Positions 61,073 through 64,000 of a stretch of 64,000 bases of DNA are shown in pieces (positions within the stretch are counted from its first letter, which is position 1; every line of letters begins with the position of its first letter). A program made the position numbers and the translations under genes. Source of the DNA: Corydoras sp. C115 (lineage: Eukaryota > Chordata > Actinopteri > Siluriformes > Callichthyidae); NCBI GenBank assembly GCA_019802505.1, contig JAFMOC010000086.1, positions 861,001-925,000 of the forward strand, given 5' to 3'. The notes below the pieces were generated by a model, which searched no databases, was not told the DNA's origin, and was given only the letters and a program-made list of their open reading frames with translations.

Positions 61073-61795
61073 TAAACTACAATATTCAGAATAATGAAAA
61101 CTACTTATACTCTCCAGCCATTCAATGTTTTACAATTCAGGGGTCTAAAATCAACCACCAGCAACTTGCATTTCATTTAAAATAGATCACTTAAGTTTAT
61201 AATAGCAACCACCTAACCAGGAAGAACAGTTAGCCATTCATAACATTTAGCAAATGTTCTCTTACCTACGTAATTACCATGCAGTGCATTATTTAGTGGT
61301 GGTAATTTGGCTGTGCTGTGGATTAAACCCAGAATCTTTTGCTAAAGATCTAAATAAATCTTAAATCTTCTGGCATTTTCTGAAATTGATTGTTTGTACG
61401 CTTGAGGTTGTAAGACTTTTCTTGCATTTATTGCACTTCTCTGGTTGTTGCACCGACTCTGATGTCGCAACTTCTTGTACAGTATGTGGTTGAAAAATGA
61501 TTTGCAAATGTTTGTGAAGTGTTTTGTTGCCTGTCTTTATTTCAGTCTGTGTGCATTATCAGATTTTGCATTAAATCTGTAAATGTGTACTTACATTTTA
61601 CAAATAGCTACCAAATCCGTACGCTGTGTGCAAATCTCAGGCAAGTGAGTATTCTGACCCCATTATTATTTATATGCATATTTTATGCAACTCCAAGTTG
61701 TATAAACATAAATGCCTATTGGATTAAGCATATCAGGTGATATGTATTTGTGTAATGAGGGAGAGTGTGGCCTAAGGGATTCAACACCCTATATC

Positions 61796-61915
61796 AAGGG
61801 GTGCATAATTATTAGGCATTCTCTTTTCCTCTGGCAAAATGGGCCAAAATACAAATTTAACTGTCTCTGAAAAGTCAAATTATGTATTTGGATTCAGATG
61901 TATGTAATTACAATA
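61796..61915 (+). mobile_element. Tc1/mariner 5' end fragment
   Basis: Terminus-like AAGGGGTGCATAATTATTAG followed by a frame MGQNTNLTVSEKSN. This resembles the transposase N-terminus MGQKRDLTDSEKSK-type seen in fish Tc1-like elements. Truncated. Confidence 0.5.
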
Positions 61916-62425
61916 GGTATTTGGAATTGCTTGGTATGTGCTTATCAGATTTTTATATATGGAATGAGATTTGTTAGTGTATGTATGCAAAAATGGAACT
62001 GTAAATGTGTGTACAAATTATTGGCAAAAAAGTATTTTAATCAGCAGTTGTGATGACAAGTGATTTGTGAGTACAAATGATTTTGGTTTTGTAACTAGTG
62101 TACGGCAAGCTAAAGCAGCCTTTTTTTTTAAGTTAATGCTCACCGACCAAACTCAAACATCATGAATTACTGAGCATGATTTAACTAGTGATGAATACTA
62201 AGTTTGTCATCACAGTGTATTAACCGAAATAACACTTAAGTGAGAACCCTGAATAAACACAGCTTGTAAAAGATGTAAACAGTTTTTTTTTAATTGGAAA
62301 AAATTACCACAAATATTACAGCAAAAAATACATACTTGCGGCAAGCATTTGCTATCCCCTGCTTGCATCGACAAATCTGTAGCCAGTATTATTTAACAAA
62401 AAGCAAGACAATTTACAAAAATAGC

Positions 62426-63294
62426 TACCGTATTTTCCGGACTATAAGGCGCACCTAAAAGCCTAAAATTTCCCCAGAAATCGGACGTGCGCCTTATAAT
62501 CCGGTGTGCCTTATACGTGTACTGAGTTCCAAAATCTATAAAAGTATTGTTGTGCGACCGGGTGGTTTTTTCCACAAATCACCGTCACTACTGGTTTGTG
62601 GCTCCATGCGCGCTCATCTCACAGACAACGTGAAAATCCGAGTGAAGAAAATTAATTCTGAGCTTACCGTCATTCCGGGAGGATTAAATAAACTCCAACC
62701 GCTGGACATTGGCGTAAACAGGGCGTTTAAAGTAAAGTTGCGGGCGGCGTGGGAGCGATAGATGATAGACGGCGAACACACGTTTACTAAAACTCGGGAG
62801 GCAGCGGCGGGCAAGTTACGCCACCGTCTGTGAATGGATTGTGGATGCCTGGGCTAAGGTTTCTGCTGTAACTGTTGTCCTAGCTTTCGCGAAAGCCGGC
62901 ATCATTGCTGAACTGCCGCCTGGCGACGAGACTGACTCGGAGTGCTCGATAGTGAAATTGCGCAGCTTTTTAATTCAGACACTTTGAATGAGGACTTTGA
63001 TGGATTTGTGGGAGAAGAGTGATTAAAATAATGTGTTTTGTGAAGTAGTAGAATAAACTTCAATTATAAATCACCGTTTTGCATCCTTTACTTTTCTTGT
63101 AGATCGTATGTTTTAGCAAGTGCCTTATAATACGGTGCCATACAGAATAAGTACCGTACAGAAATAGAGTCCGTAATTGAGACTGTGCCTTATAGTACGG
63201 TGCGCCTTATACGTGGGTCAAATACAGAAATAGACCCCGTAATTCAGACTGCTCCTTATAAGCAGGTGCGCCTTATGGTCCGGAAAATACGGTA
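62426..63294 (+). mobile_element. pogo/Tigger-type DNA transposon remnant
   Basis: Terminal inverted repeats TACCGTATTTTCCGGACTAT and ...GGTCCGGAAAATACGGTA lie at the two ends, bounded by TA. The plus strand at about 62603-62760 reads MRAHLTDNVK, then PGGLNKLQPLDIGVNRAFKV and KLRAAWER, the latter part of a pogo-type DDE transposase. Several further TIR-like blocks (GCGCCTTATA) repeat near both ends. Internally deleted, so non-autonomous. Confidence 0.85.
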
Positions 63295-64000
63295 CTTTAG
63301 TTTTAGCTTTTAAGATATTTTGGCATTTCTCTTGTTTTTGTGTCCTTTCTTGTAGATTCTTCAAATAGGGGATAAGGTAAAGTGCACATTAAGGGCTTTT
63401 TTCTTGGTTACACTGTCACACCTTCCAAGTAGACGTGCTGGTGATGTCTAATAGTAGCTCTGGATGACTGATGAGGCCAAAAATGCTGTAATCTTTTGCA
63501 TAGTTTCCATTTAAGTTAGATTGATGTTACTTTAATAAATGGTATGTATGTGTATGTGCATAATTGGACATACTTATTATTTTGAGCAATTTAACTTTGT
63601 TAATGGTGAGAACTTAAAGCTTTGCTTAAATGCTTAACAATTATAACCTTTAAAATCTGAATTGAACCTCCAACTTTTTTGACAGTGGTATGTCTTAAGA
63701 ACTTAATTAACATAGTTTGCATTACCTCTAACATTTAGCCACCACCCTTATCCAGGACCATTTATTGCCGCACCAAACAGCACTTTTTGTTCCAGTGGCC
63801 AAGGCTTAAACTAGCAATCATCACTTTTTTTTAATTTAGATTTTTTTTTAATACAAGAAGCCTGTTAAAATAACTGAAAATATATTCAAAAAGAGTTTGT
63901 CATGGCAAGGATTTTAAGAGGGTATTTAATTCTCACTTTATGTAGATTAGTCTGGTGGACTGTAATGTTGGCACAGAAAGATTATAAACATTATGCACAA
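63295..64000. other. PPM1L intron sequence
   Basis: AT-rich. A possible short SINE/LINE tail remnant (TAGCCACCACCCTTATCCAG) near 63738. No gene. Confidence 0.4.

Overview
The window is vertebrate, almost certainly teleost fish, nuclear DNA. Most of it is AT-rich intronic and intergenic sequence crowded with tRNA-derived SINEs, L2-type LINE fragments, Tc1/mariner, pogo and hAT remnants, and long (TA)n microsatellites. The only genes I can support are two conserved vertebrate genes. The species cannot be named from sequence alone; the SINE family (intact tRNA A/B boxes, GAATGAATG-type 3' tail) would fit an otophysan such as a catfish, but that is a guess.

Layout: 1-12.3 kb is intergenic and repeat-bearing. 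12.3-35.7 kb holds NMD3 on the minus strand, the 60S ribosomal-subunit nuclear export adaptor. I resolved fifteen coding exons base by base; splice phases and residues agree with the vertebrate protein from Met1 to the stop codon. One exon, or pair of exons, that should encode the basic stretch between residue 401 and the acidic C-terminus is absent from the 3.2 kb where it belongs. That intron also carries a roughly 290-bp (TA)n tract, so an assembly loss is likely. One NMD3 intron uses a GC-AG donor. 35.7-45.2 kb is the intergenic space between two divergent genes. 45.19-45.58 kb is the first coding exon of PPM1L on the plus strand, an ER-anchored PP2C-type phosphatase, sitting in a GC-rich CpG-containing region. 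The rest of the window to 64 kb is best read as PPM1L intron 1, because no second exon was found.

Repeats: about thirty copies or fragments of one SINE family occur on both strands. Several carry perfect 8-16 bp target-site duplications, one is nested inside an older copy, and one is 5'-truncated. Other elements of note are an L2 copy whose middle ~245 bp is inverted, two related BED-finger hAT remnants in opposite orientation, and an ~870-bp pogo/Tigger-like element with both terminal inverted repeats. No CRISPR, operon, viral gene or toxin gene was recognised, and I found no convincing previously undescribed system. The two genes are not known to act together; they are neighbours only.
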